Shown here piece after piece: positions 57,474 to 64,000 of a stretch of 64,000 bases of DNA. The translations under genes were made by a program, and so were the position numbers. Location: positions 1,922,001 through 1,986,000 of the forward strand of contig CBDBFA010000003.1 of assembly GCA_965204545.1 (NCBI GenBank), read 5' to 3'. The DNA is from JAABVD01 sp965204545 (GTDB lineage: Bacteria; Verrucomicrobiota; Verrucomicrobiia; Opitutales; UBA2995). The notes under the pieces are model-generated. The model was not told the origin of the DNA and did no database searches. It worked only from the letters and a program-made list of their open reading frames with translations. How positions within the stretch are numbered: the stretch's first letter is position 1; each line of letters starts with the position of its first letter.

Positions 57474-59402
57474 ATGTCAAAAAAAAGCGCTCAGGAGGTT
57501 TCTCCCAACCATTCCTTATTTCCCAATTCCCAAAGAATTTACCTGCAGGGCTCCCGCCCGGACGTGCAGGTGCCCATGCGTGAGATTACTTTACAGCCTA
57601 CCCGGCTGCCCGATGGATCCTTGCAAGGCAATGACCCCGTCCGGGTTTACGACACCTCCGGCGCGTGGGGGGATCCCCAATTTCATGGAGACTGCACTCG
57701 TGGCCTGCCCAAGTTGCGGGAGGGTTGGATTCTCGAACGCGACGACGTGGAGGCCTGTCCAGGCCGGGATGTAAAACCGCAAGACGACGGCTACCTGACC
57801 CTTAAACACAAAGAGGCTGCTTCGCAAAAGAACGGGAAGCGGAAGTACATCGAATTTGAGAACAGGCCCAGAAGGATTTACCGGGCCAAACCCGGCCATG
57901 GCGTCACCCAGCTTCACTATGCCCGACAGGGGGAAATTACCCCCGAAATGGAATTTATAGCCGTTCGGGAGAACATGAAACTTCAGGCCTACCGGGAGGA
58001 TCTGGAGATGTCGGACTCAGCCAAGCGCAACAGCCTCAATATCCAGCATCCCGGTCAGTCCTGGGGCGCCTCCATTCCGGAGGAAATTACCCCCGAGTTC
58101 GTGCGGGACGAGGTGGCACGCGGAAGGGCCATCATACCGGCGAACGTCAATCACCTCGAGCTCGAGCCCATGATCATAGGGCGCAACTTTCTGGTTAAGA
58201 TCAACACCAACATCGGAAATTCCGCCGTGGCTTCCTCCATTGACGAGGAGGTGGAAAAGATGCGCTGGTCAGTTAAATGGGGCGGCGATACCCTGATGGA
58301 TCTCTCTACCGGAAAGAACATCCACCAGACCCGGGAATGGATTTTGCGCAATTGCCCCGTTCCGGTGGGTACGGTTCCCATTTACCAAGCCCTGGAAAAG
58401 GTCAACGGCAAGGCGGAAGATCTAACCTGGGATATCTTTGCCGACACCCTGATCGAGCAGGCGGAACAGGGAGTGGATTATTTTACCATCCATGCCGGGG
58501 TTCTCCTGCCCTACATTCCGCTCACGGCCCATCGCATGACGGGAATCGTGAGTCGCGGAGGCTCCATCATGGCCAAATGGTGCCTGGCCCATCACCGGGA
58601 AAATTTTCTCTACACCCATTGGGACGACATATGTAAAATCATGGCAGCCTACGACGTTTCCTTTTCCATTGGAGATGGTTTGCGACCCGGTTCCATCGCG
58701 GATGCCAATGACGAGGCTCAATTTGCCGAATTGAGGACTCAGGGAGAACTGACCAGGCGAGCTTGGGAATTCGGGGTTCAGGTCATGAACGAGGGTCCGG
58801 GCCACGTGCCCATGCACATGATAGAGGAAAATATGGCCAAGCAACTGGAGTGGTGCGACGAAGCGCCTTTTTATACCCTGGGGCCTCTAACCACGGACGT
58901 AGCGCCCGGTTACGACCATATCACCAGCGGTATCGGCGCGGCCATGATCGGTTGGTACGGAACTGCCATGTTGTGCTACGTGACCCCGAAGGAACATTTG
59001 GGCCTTCCCAACAAGGACGACGTGCGGGAAGGCGTCATTACCTATAAGATTGCCGCTCACGCGGCCGACTTGGCCAAGGGGCATCCCGCCGCCCAGTATC
59101 GCGACAACGCCTTGTCCAAAGCTCGGTTCGAGTTTCGATGGGAAGACCAATTCAACCTCTCCCTCGATCCGGAAAAAGCGCGATCCTTCCACGATGAAAC
59201 CCTGCCGCATGAGGGGGCCAAGACGGCCCATTTCTGTTCCATGTGCGGACCCAACTTCTGTTCCATGAAGATTACGGAAGATGTCCGGCGTTATGCCGAG
59301 GCGAGAGGGATGACGGAAATGGAGGCCCTGGAAACCGGCCTGAAGGAAAAATCAGAGGAATTTATGGAACGGGGCGGAGAGGTCTACCTGAGTAAAACCT
59401 GA
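57474..59402 (+). CDS. thiC: phosphomethylpyrimidine synthase
   Basis: The ATG at 57474 is chosen because an upstream in-frame ATG at 57411 lies only 8 bp after the aptamer, and 57474 leaves a normal N-terminal length. The 642-residue radical-SAM enzyme converts AIR to HMP-P. Visible motifs are FPNSQRIYLQGSRPDVQVPMREI, NVNHLELEPMIIGRNFLVKINTNIGNSAV, DLSTGKNIHQTREWILRNCPVPVGTVPIYQAL, EQGVDYFTIHAGVLL, SRGGSIMAKWCLAHH and the C-terminal 4Fe-4S motif CSMCGPNFCSM (C-x2-C-x4-C). thiS follows 6 bp later. Confidence 0.96.
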   Translation: MSKKSAQEVSPNHSLFPNSQRIYLQGSRPDVQVPMREITLQPTRLPDGSLQGNDPVRVYDTSGAWGDPQFHGDCTRGLPKLREGWILERDDVEACPGRDVKPQDDGYLTLKHKEAASQKNGKRKYIEFENRPRRIYRAKPGHGVTQLHYARQGEITPEMEFIAVRENMKLQAYREDLEMSDSAKRNSLNIQHPGQSWGASIPEEITPEFVRDEVARGRAIIPANVNHLELEPMIIGRNFLVKINTNIGNSAVASSIDEEVEKMRWSVKWGGDTLMDLSTGKNIHQTREWILRNCPVPVGTVPIYQALEKVNGKAEDLTWDIFADTLIEQAEQGVDYFTIHAGVLLPYIPLTAHRMTGIVSRGGSIMAKWCLAHHRENFLYTHWDDICKIMAAYDVSFSIGDGLRPGSIADANDEAQFAELRTQGELTRRAWEFGVQVMNEGPGHVPMHMIEENMAKQLEWCDEAPFYTLGPLTTDVAPGYDHITSGIGAAMIGWYGTAMLCYVTPKEHLGLPNKDDVREGVITYKIAAHAADLAKGHPAAQYRDNALSKARFEFRWEDQFNLSLDPEKARSFHDETLPHEGAKTAHFCSMCGPNFCSMKITEDVRRYAEARGMTEMEALETGLKEKSEEFMERGGEVYLSKT

Positions 59403-59408
59403 GGGGAA

Positions 59409-59612
59409 ATGACGATTACGGTCAACGACAAGGTAACGAGGTTGGTTGAGCCGGCTTCCCTGTTCGAGTTGCTGGACCATCTCGAACTCGCGGACAGGAA
59501 AGGGGTGGCGGTAGCAATCAACCGGGAGGTGGTCCCGCGGAGGGTCTGGCGTGAATGCCAACTGGCCGATGGGGACGGAGTAACGGTGATTGAAGCGGCC
59601 CAGGGGGGTTAG
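59409..59612 (+). CDS. thiS: sulfur carrier protein ThiS
   Basis: A 67-residue ubiquitin-fold protein ending in the required Gly-Gly (EAAQGG). MTITVNDKVTRL, SLFELLDHLEL, and VAVAINREVVPRRVW..L.DGD.V.VI follow the ThiS pattern. The C-terminus is adenylated by ThiF and then thiocarboxylated to supply sulfur for the thiazole. The start lies 6 bp after thiC. It is followed, 4 bp later, by the TTG start of the TenI-like gene. Confidence 0.93.
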   Translation: MTITVNDKVTRLVEPASLFELLDHLELADRKGVAVAINREVVPRRVWRECQLADGDGVTVIEAAQGG

Positions 59613-59616
59613 TGAT

Positions 59617-60420
59617 TTGGAAATTATCGTCCTATCCCCTGAGAATGAGTATCCCGGCGAGAGTCGTTGGGTCGGTCGGATGTTCGCCGCCGGGTTGCGG
59701 AGATTTCACCTGCGCAAACCAGGTTGGGGAGATGCCGACTTCGAAGCGTATTTAAACAAAATTCCCCGAAATTGGCGGCCAAAGGTTATCGTGCATCAAT
59801 GCCATCGAGCGGTGGAAAAATATCATCTGGGTGGGTGGCATTCCAAGGACCGGAAGGACCAACTGAAATCCATCCCACTGCTGCGCCAAAGCGTCCCTTT
59901 CCCCACCACCCTGAGCCGTTCCATCCACCACTTGGATGATCTTTACGGGGATCTGACCTCCTGGGACTACGTTTTCCTGAGCCCGGTTTACCGGTCCATT
60001 ACCAAGGCCAATTACGGGCCGCGGTGGGAGCGAACAGACCTGGAGGCTGCCATTTGCCGCTGCAAGGAATTGTCAGCTGCCAAGGTATACGCCTTGGGCG
60101 GGGTTGAACCGGCCAACATCCCCGATTGTGCCCTGATGGGATTCGATGGCGTGGCCCTGCTGGGCGCCATATGGTCGTCCCATCATCCAATCCGGAGGTT
60201 CCGAGAAGCACTAGCCTGCATGTCTCACAAATTTTCTACTGCGCGCCCGAATACCGGCGCTGGAGCGGGAATCGCTGGATTCGCGACTTTGCAGGGTGTC
60301 GACCCAGCTTCACCCGCGAATCGGCACGAAACCCGCTCCAGCACTCGATCTTCAACCGCTCGTGACGAATTTTGTGAGACATGCGGGCTAGAAGCGATCA
60401 GCCTGCCCATTCTTCCATGA
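59617..60420 (+). CDS. TenI/ThiE-like protein carrying an in-frame palindromic element
   Basis: The start is the TTG at 59617, with AGGGGGG 9 bp upstream (59602-59607); the frame is open further 5' but only inside thiS. The 267-residue protein has the ThiE/TenI barrel over residues 1-195: IIVLSPENEYPGESRWVGRMFAAGLRRFHLRKPG, WHSKDRKDQ, FLSPVYRSITKANYG, AAKVYALGGVEPANIP, GFDGVALLGAIW. Residues from about 197 to 258 come from a 180-bp palindromic element flanked by AGAAGC direct repeats. Removing element plus duplication (186 bp) leaves REAISLPILP-stop and a 205-residue protein. The partner ThiE is encoded next, so this copy may be TenI-type thiazole tautomerase or a second synthase. Confidence 0.85.
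   Translation: MEIIVLSPENEYPGESRWVGRMFAAGLRRFHLRKPGWGDADFEAYLNKIPRNWRPKVIVHQCHRAVEKYHLGGWHSKDRKDQLKSIPLLRQSVPFPTTLSRSIHHLDDLYGDLTSWDYVFLSPVYRSITKANYGPRWERTDLEAAICRCKELSAAKVYALGGVEPANIPDCALMGFDGVALLGAIWSSHHPIRRFREALACMSHKFSTARPNTGAGAGIAGFATLQGVDPASPANRHETRSSTRSSTARDEFCETCGLEAISLPILP
60204..60395. mobile_element. 180-bp palindromic element (60210-60389) with 6-bp flanking duplication, in frame in the TenI-like gene
   Basis: Terminal inverted repeats AGCCTGCATGTCTCACAAA (60213-60231) and its complement at 60371-60389 match at 18 of 19 bases. A second inverted repeat, GCTGGAGCGGG / CCCGCTCCAGC, lies at 60259-60269 and 60332-60342. AGAAGC occurs on both sides (60204-60209, 60390-60395). The body contains a 26-bp block (60291-60316) identical to 15290-15315. 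No transposase is encoded. Its length and inverted ends resemble a MITE or a Rickettsia-type palindromic element that tolerates insertion into genes. Confidence 0.85.
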
Positions 60421-61076
60421 ATCCCTTTTTTTTGCAGTGCATTACCATGGATGGCATCGAGCTGTCCCATACGGATCAGGTTACACAACTCTGTGAAGCC
60501 GGCGCCAAATGGATTCAGTTGCGAATGAAAAGCGCGGGGCCGCGGGTGGTGGAAAGGACTGTCGACAAAATATTGCCCGTTTGCCGGGACCACGGCGTTT
60601 TATTGATCATCAACGATCATTTCCAAGTCGCCCTGGAGACGGGAGCCGGAGGTGTGCACCTGGGCAAAACCGATTTTCCCTGGGCTGAAGCGCGTTCCAT
60701 TGCCGGACCGGAGATGGTCATAGGCGGCACGGTAAATTTGCTGGAGGATGCCCGAGCTGCGCTGGCCAGCCGCTCCCTGGACTACGTCGGGGTGGGGCCG
60801 TTCCGGCAGACTAAAACGAAGGAAAACCTGGCCCCTGTACTTGAGGAGGCCGATCTGGAGGAAATCGTCGAATTTCTGGGAGATCTGCCCAAGGTCGTCA
60901 TTGGCGGGGTGATCCCCGGGGATTTGCCCGTGATCGCCCATCTCGGCGCTGACGGGGTTGCGGTATCTTCGGGTTTATTGAACGGCCGCACCCTCGCCGC
61001 CAACCTGAAAGCCTACTTGAATGCCTGGCCGGTAGATGCGAATGGACCGACCTACCGAAAACCTATTTCAGTATGA
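60417..61076 (+). CDS. thiE: thiamine-phosphate synthase
   Basis: The ATG at 60417 overlaps the stop of the preceding gene (ATGA); a longer frame from 60381 starts in the palindromic element and is rejected. The 219-residue TIM barrel joins HMP-PP and the thiazole phosphate. Motifs: KWIQLRMKSAGPRVVERTVDKIL, LLIINDHFQVALETGAGGVHLGKTDFPWAEAR, VIGGTVNLLEDARAAL, DYVGVGPFRQTKTKENLAPV and VVIGGVIPGDLPVIAHLGADGVAVSSGLL. These are the ThiE signatures (QLR.K, ND...A, GVHLG, DY.G.GP...T.TK, GGI). The 3' end overlaps thiG by ATGA. Confidence 0.95.
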   Translation: MNPFFLQCITMDGIELSHTDQVTQLCEAGAKWIQLRMKSAGPRVVERTVDKILPVCRDHGVLLIINDHFQVALETGAGGVHLGKTDFPWAEARSIAGPEMVIGGTVNLLEDARAALASRSLDYVGVGPFRQTKTKENLAPVLEEADLEEIVEFLGDLPKVVIGGVIPGDLPVIAHLGADGVAVSSGLLNGRTLAANLKAYLNAWPVDANGPTYRKPISV

Positions 61077-61855
61077 TGAAAGCAGAACCCCTTACCCTGG
61101 CGGACCGAACCTTTACCTCCCGCTTGTTTTTGGGAACCGGCAAGTTTGCCTCGGGCGTCAAAATGTCGGAGAGCCTGGCCGCGAGCGGCACGGAGTTGGT
61201 GACGATGGCCATGCGACGGGTGACCTTCGATGGAAGCGAAGATCCGATTATGGATTTTATTGATCGCGACCAATATGACATCCTTCCCAATACGTCGGGT
61301 GTTCGGGACGCCAAGGAAGCCGTCTTTGCCGCCGAGTTGGCCCGGGAAGCTCTGGAAACCCATTGGCTGAAATTGGAAATCCATCCCGATCCCAAGTACC
61401 TGATGCCGGATCCCATGGAAACGTTGAAAGCGACCGAGGAACTGGTGAAACGCGGGTTTGTGGTTTTGCCCTACATCCACGCCGATCCCGTCGTATGCAA
61501 GCAGTTGGAAGAAGCCGGGGCAGCCGCCGTCATGCCATTGGGGGCTCCGATCGGCAGCAACCAGGGATTGGAGGCGAAACGGTTCCTCGAAATTATCATA
61601 GATCAAAGCAAAGTGCCCGTGGTCGTAGACGCCGGTTTGGGCGTTCCTTCCCACGCGGCCCAAGCGCTGGAAATGGGCTCCGATGCGGTTCTGGTCAATA
61701 CAGCCATTGCCACGGCGGAAGACCCGGTGGCCATGGGGGAGGCTTTCAAGTTGGCTGTGGAAGCCGGGCGCCTGGCTTATGAAGCGGGCCGGGGAATCCA
61801 ATCGAGGGAAGCTGTAGCCTCCTCCCCGTTAACCGCATTTTTGAGGGAGAATTGA
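61073..61855 (+). CDS. thiG: thiazole synthase ThiG
   Basis: A 260-residue enzyme that forms the thiazole from DXP, dehydroglycine and ThiS thiocarboxylate. SRLFLGTGKFASGVKM, ELVTMAMRRVTFDG, ILPNTSGVRDAKEAVFAAELARE, WLKLEIHPDPKYLMPDPMETLKATEELVKRGFVVLPYIHADPVVCKQLEEAGAAAVMPLGAPIGSNQG and VVVDAGLGVPSHAAQALEMGSDAVLVNTAIA are all standard ThiG sequence; Lys in LKLE is the DXP-imine lysine. The start is the ATG at 61073 (with a second ATG at 61076). thiH follows 1 bp after the stop. Confidence 0.97.
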   Translation: MMKAEPLTLADRTFTSRLFLGTGKFASGVKMSESLAASGTELVTMAMRRVTFDGSEDPIMDFIDRDQYDILPNTSGVRDAKEAVFAAELAREALETHWLKLEIHPDPKYLMPDPMETLKATEELVKRGFVVLPYIHADPVVCKQLEEAGAAAVMPLGAPIGSNQGLEAKRFLEIIIDQSKVPVVVDAGLGVPSHAAQALEMGSDAVLVNTAIATAEDPVAMGEAFKLAVEAGRLAYEAGRGIQSREAVASSPLTAFLREN

Positions 61856-61856
61856 T

Positions 61857-63005
61857 GTGAGATTCCTGGAAACATTCAGCCAATTCGACTGGGATCAGGT
61901 CTCCGCAAGTATCCGGCGGAAATCCGGGAGAGATGTGGATTCGGCCCTGGCCAAGTCGGATGGAAAATTGGACTTGGAGGATTTCAAGGCCCTGATATCC
62001 CCAGCGGCCGCGTCCCGCCTGGAAGAGATGGCCCAGCGGAGCCATCGCTTGACGGTGGAGCGGTTTGGACGCATCCAGCAACTCTATGCCCCCCTTTATC
62101 TATCCAATGTTTGCAGCAACGTTTGCACCTATTGCGGCTTCAGTGCCCTGAACCGCATCCCCCGGAAAATACTGACCGAATCCGAAATGGTAATGGAATA
62201 CCAGGCCCTGAAGGAAATGGGTATCGACCACGTATTGCTGGTTACGGGTGAGGCGAACCGGCGTGTCGGGGTGGAATACCTCATCGGCGCCTTGAAATTG
62301 GCCCGCAGGTATTTTTCCAGCATATCCATCGAGGTTCAACCCCTCGATCAGGATGCATACGAAGCGCTCATACCCTATGGACTCAGTTCCGTCCTGGTCT
62401 ATCAGGAAACCTACAACCGGGAAGCCTACCGGGATTACCACCTCAGTGGGATGAAGAAGAATTTCGACTACCGGTTGGAAACACCCGACTGCCTGGGCCG
62501 TGCCGGAGTGAAAAAAATCGGGTTGGGCGCGCTTTACGGCTTGGAGGATTGGAGAACCGACACCTTTTTTGTGGCTCTCCATCTGAACTACCTGGAGAAG
62601 CGGTATTGGAAAACGCGCTACAGTATTTCCTTTCCACGTATTCGTCCCCATGCGGGCGATCTAAGCCCCAGGTCGGTCATGACGGATCGCGATCTCGTGC
62701 AGGTTATCTGTGCCTATCGCATATTCAACCGGGAACTGGAACTTTCCCTTTCCACCAGGGAGAGCGAAATATTTCGCGACCATGCCTTTAAGCTGGGAAT
62801 AACCATCATGAGCGCCGGGTCGAAGACCAATCCGGGTGGTTACCGAGTGGAACCGCAATCCTTGGAACAGTTTGAAATATCCGATGAACGAAGTCCGGCC
62901 CGGATTGCCGAGATGCTGCGCCGGGAAGGGTACGAACCCGTCTGGAAAGATTGGGATGCCACTTATGATGGATTCCCGGCCAAGACCAGTCTTATTGAGG
63001 CATGA
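61857..63005 (+). CDS. thiH: 2-iminoacetate synthase ThiH (radical SAM tyrosine lyase)
   Basis: The GTG at 61857 is the start, one base after the thiG stop. The 382-residue enzyme carries the radical SAM cluster motif SNVCSNVCTYCGFSA (C-x3-C-x2-C), then GIDHVLLVTGEANRRVG, FSSISIEVQPLDQDAYEALIPYGLSSVLVYQETYNREAYRDYH and RPHAGDL, all ThiH features. It splits tyrosine into p-cresol and dehydroglycine for ThiG, so the pathway can work without oxygen; the alternative, ThiO, is not in the window. The stop overlaps the next gene by ATGA. Confidence 0.95.
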   Translation: MRFLETFSQFDWDQVSASIRRKSGRDVDSALAKSDGKLDLEDFKALISPAAASRLEEMAQRSHRLTVERFGRIQQLYAPLYLSNVCSNVCTYCGFSALNRIPRKILTESEMVMEYQALKEMGIDHVLLVTGEANRRVGVEYLIGALKLARRYFSSISIEVQPLDQDAYEALIPYGLSSVLVYQETYNREAYRDYHLSGMKKNFDYRLETPDCLGRAGVKKIGLGALYGLEDWRTDTFFVALHLNYLEKRYWKTRYSISFPRIRPHAGDLSPRSVMTDRDLVQVICAYRIFNRELELSLSTRESEIFRDHAFKLGITIMSAGSKTNPGGYRVEPQSLEQFEISDERSPARIAEMLRREGYEPVWKDWDATYDGFPAKTSLIEA

Positions 63006-64000
63006 GCGCATTGACACCAGAAGAGATTGTTCGCTACCAGCGGCACCTGACCCTGCCCCAATTTGGGGAAAAGGCCCAGTTGAAGTTGAAGGCAAGTCGC
63101 GTCCTGGTGATTGGAGCGGGTGGACTGGGATGCCCCGCCCTGCAGTATCTGGCGGCGGCCGGCGTGGGTAAGCTCGGCATCGTCGATTTTGACATGGTGG
63201 ATGTTTCAAACCTGCAGCGGCAGATTCTGTTTACGGAGGATGACGTGGGAAAACCCAAAGCAGAGGTCGCAGCCAGGCGATTGAGGCGTATGAATCCTTG
63301 CATCGAGGTGGAAGCCATTGGGGTGCGATTCGGCGCCGACAATGCCCTGGAAATTTTGGGCCGATACGACGTCATTGTGGATGGTTCCGACAATTTTCCT
63401 ACTCGTTACCTGGTGAACGACGCCTGCGTATTGGCCGGAAAGCCATTGATTTATGGGGCCATTTATACCTTTCAGGGTCAGGTGAGTGTGTTTAATTTCC
63501 AGGATGGACCAACTTATCGCTGTCTGTTTGCGCAACCGCCCGACCCCGAAGATGCGCCAAGTTGTTCGGAGATAGGGGTTTTGGGTGTCCTTCCCGGGAT
63601 CATCGGAACCGCTCAGGCCTGTGAGGCCATAAAGGTTATTACCGGGGTGGGGGAACCGCTCTCGGGAAAACTGTTGATGTGGGATGCCCTGACCATGAAG
63701 CAGGAGGTAATCAGGATCAGCCGCGACCATCAATTCCCTCCGGTTACCGAACTCCGCGAGATCGAATTTGCCTGCAGCGCCCCAAACTTACCGGATAGTG
63801 CGGAAATCGAAACCCGCGCTTTCAAGTCTCTACTCGACGGGGGTACACCGGTTCAGGTGTTGGATGTGCGGCATGGCTGGGAACGCGCTATGGCAAAAAT
63901 CGATTCCGTACACATTACCCTGGGAGATCTGAGCAGGGGCAGGGTGGACCCCCGCGAGGCGGGCCTCGATCCAAAGCGGCCCACCGTAGTGTATTGCCGG
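63002..64000 (+). CDS. ThiF/MoeB-type adenylyltransferase with C-terminal rhodanese-like domain (3' end outside window)
   Basis: Open to the right edge, 333 codons so far. The E1-like domain shows RYQRHLTLPQFGEKAQLKLKASRVLVIGAGGLGCPALQYLAAAGVGKLGIVDFDMVDVSNLQRQILF (ATP-binding GAGGLGC and the NLQRQ motif), VRFGADNALEILGRYDVIVDGSDNFPTRYLVNDAC, and YRCLFAQPPDPEDAPSCSEIGVLGVLPGIIGTAQACEAIK. From about residue 285 a rhodanese-like domain begins (VQVLDVRHGWERA). It should adenylate the ThiS C-terminus and help transfer sulfur to it. ATGA overlap with thiH. Confidence 0.93.
   Translation, partial: MSALTPEEIVRYQRHLTLPQFGEKAQLKLKASRVLVIGAGGLGCPALQYLAAAGVGKLGIVDFDMVDVSNLQRQILFTEDDVGKPKAEVAARRLRRMNPCIEVEAIGVRFGADNALEILGRYDVIVDGSDNFPTRYLVNDACVLAGKPLIYGAIYTFQGQVSVFNFQDGPTYRCLFAQPPDPEDAPSCSEIGVLGVLPGIIGTAQACEAIKVITGVGEPLSGKLLMWDALTMKQEVIRISRDHQFPPVTELREIEFACSAPNLPDSAEIETRAFKSLLDGGTPVQVLDVRHGWERAMAKIDSVHITLGDLSRGRVDPREAGLDPKRPTVVYCR

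Overview
The window reads as chromosomal DNA of a Gram-negative, polysaccharide-degrading bacterium, most likely a verrucomicrobium of the Opitutae type. This is inferred from gene content and not from a marker-gene comparison. The pointers are BamA, Skp/OmpH and LpxD (an LPS-containing outer membrane), two TonB-dependent receptors, two formylglycine-type sulfatases, Tat-signal Gfo/Idh/MocA oxidoreductases and TIM-barrel isomerases, a TRAP transporter next to a sialate O-acetylesterase homologue, and intergenic regions packed with short dispersed repeats.

Layout. 1-3299 (minus): moxR, DUF58, a DUF4381-like protein and batA, the last running off the left edge. 3300-5178: glnA behind a good sigma-54 promoter match. 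5634-9317: a MATE exporter, a membrane-anchored glutamate-synthase-like flavoprotein and a DoxX protein. 9353-12405: a dicarboxylate/amino-acid symporter with a large extra loop, and a HEAT-repeat/thioredoxin-fold fusion. 12406-18239: an accessory patch with two AAA_14/DUF4143 ATPases, a 7-bp tandem repeat, a TIM-barrel isomerase, a TonB-receptor remnant beside a truncated palindromic element, and an AbrB/PIN toxin-antitoxin pair with a frameshifted toxin. 18240-34131: catabolic genes (SGNH hydrolase, TonB receptor, sulfatase, TIM-barrel isomerase, SCO1, oxidoreductase, MFS nucleoside-type transporter, PhoD, aquaglyceroporin, glycerol kinase) and tRNA-Pro. 34244-43903: tRNA-Asn followed by housekeeping genes rplY/ctc, pth, rpsF, ssb, rplI, dnaB, bamA, ompH, lpxD and prs, many of them overlapping. 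43900-46686: a probable zinc-uptake receptor with a small His/Cys protein. 46797-55651: a PQQ-propeller membrane protein, an oxidoreductase, an acetylesterase, TRAP dctMQP and a sulfatase. 56188-57069: an unknown secreted protein. 57308-64000: a TPP riboswitch and the thiamine operon thiC-thiS-tenI-like-thiE-thiG-thiH-thiF/moeB, cut by the right edge.

How the parts work together. The thiamine genes form one riboswitch-controlled transcription unit for both halves of the vitamin. glnA and the glutamate-synthase-like protein suggest nitrogen assimilation. The esterase, sulfatase, oxidoreductase and TRAP genes suggest uptake of a decorated acidic sugar. The small His/Cys protein and the His-rich receptor look like a metal-uptake unit.

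The most unusual observation is that repeats have been built into coding sequences. A 180-bp palindromic element, flanked by a 6-bp direct repeat, sits in frame near the 3' end of the TenI-like gene and adds 62 codons net without breaking the frame or the ATGA overlap with thiE. In four other genes the stop codon or last residues lie inside a repeat family: glycerol kinase, both sulfatases, and the second AAA ATPase. Two pairs of inverted, GTAG-headed REP-like palindromes are also present.
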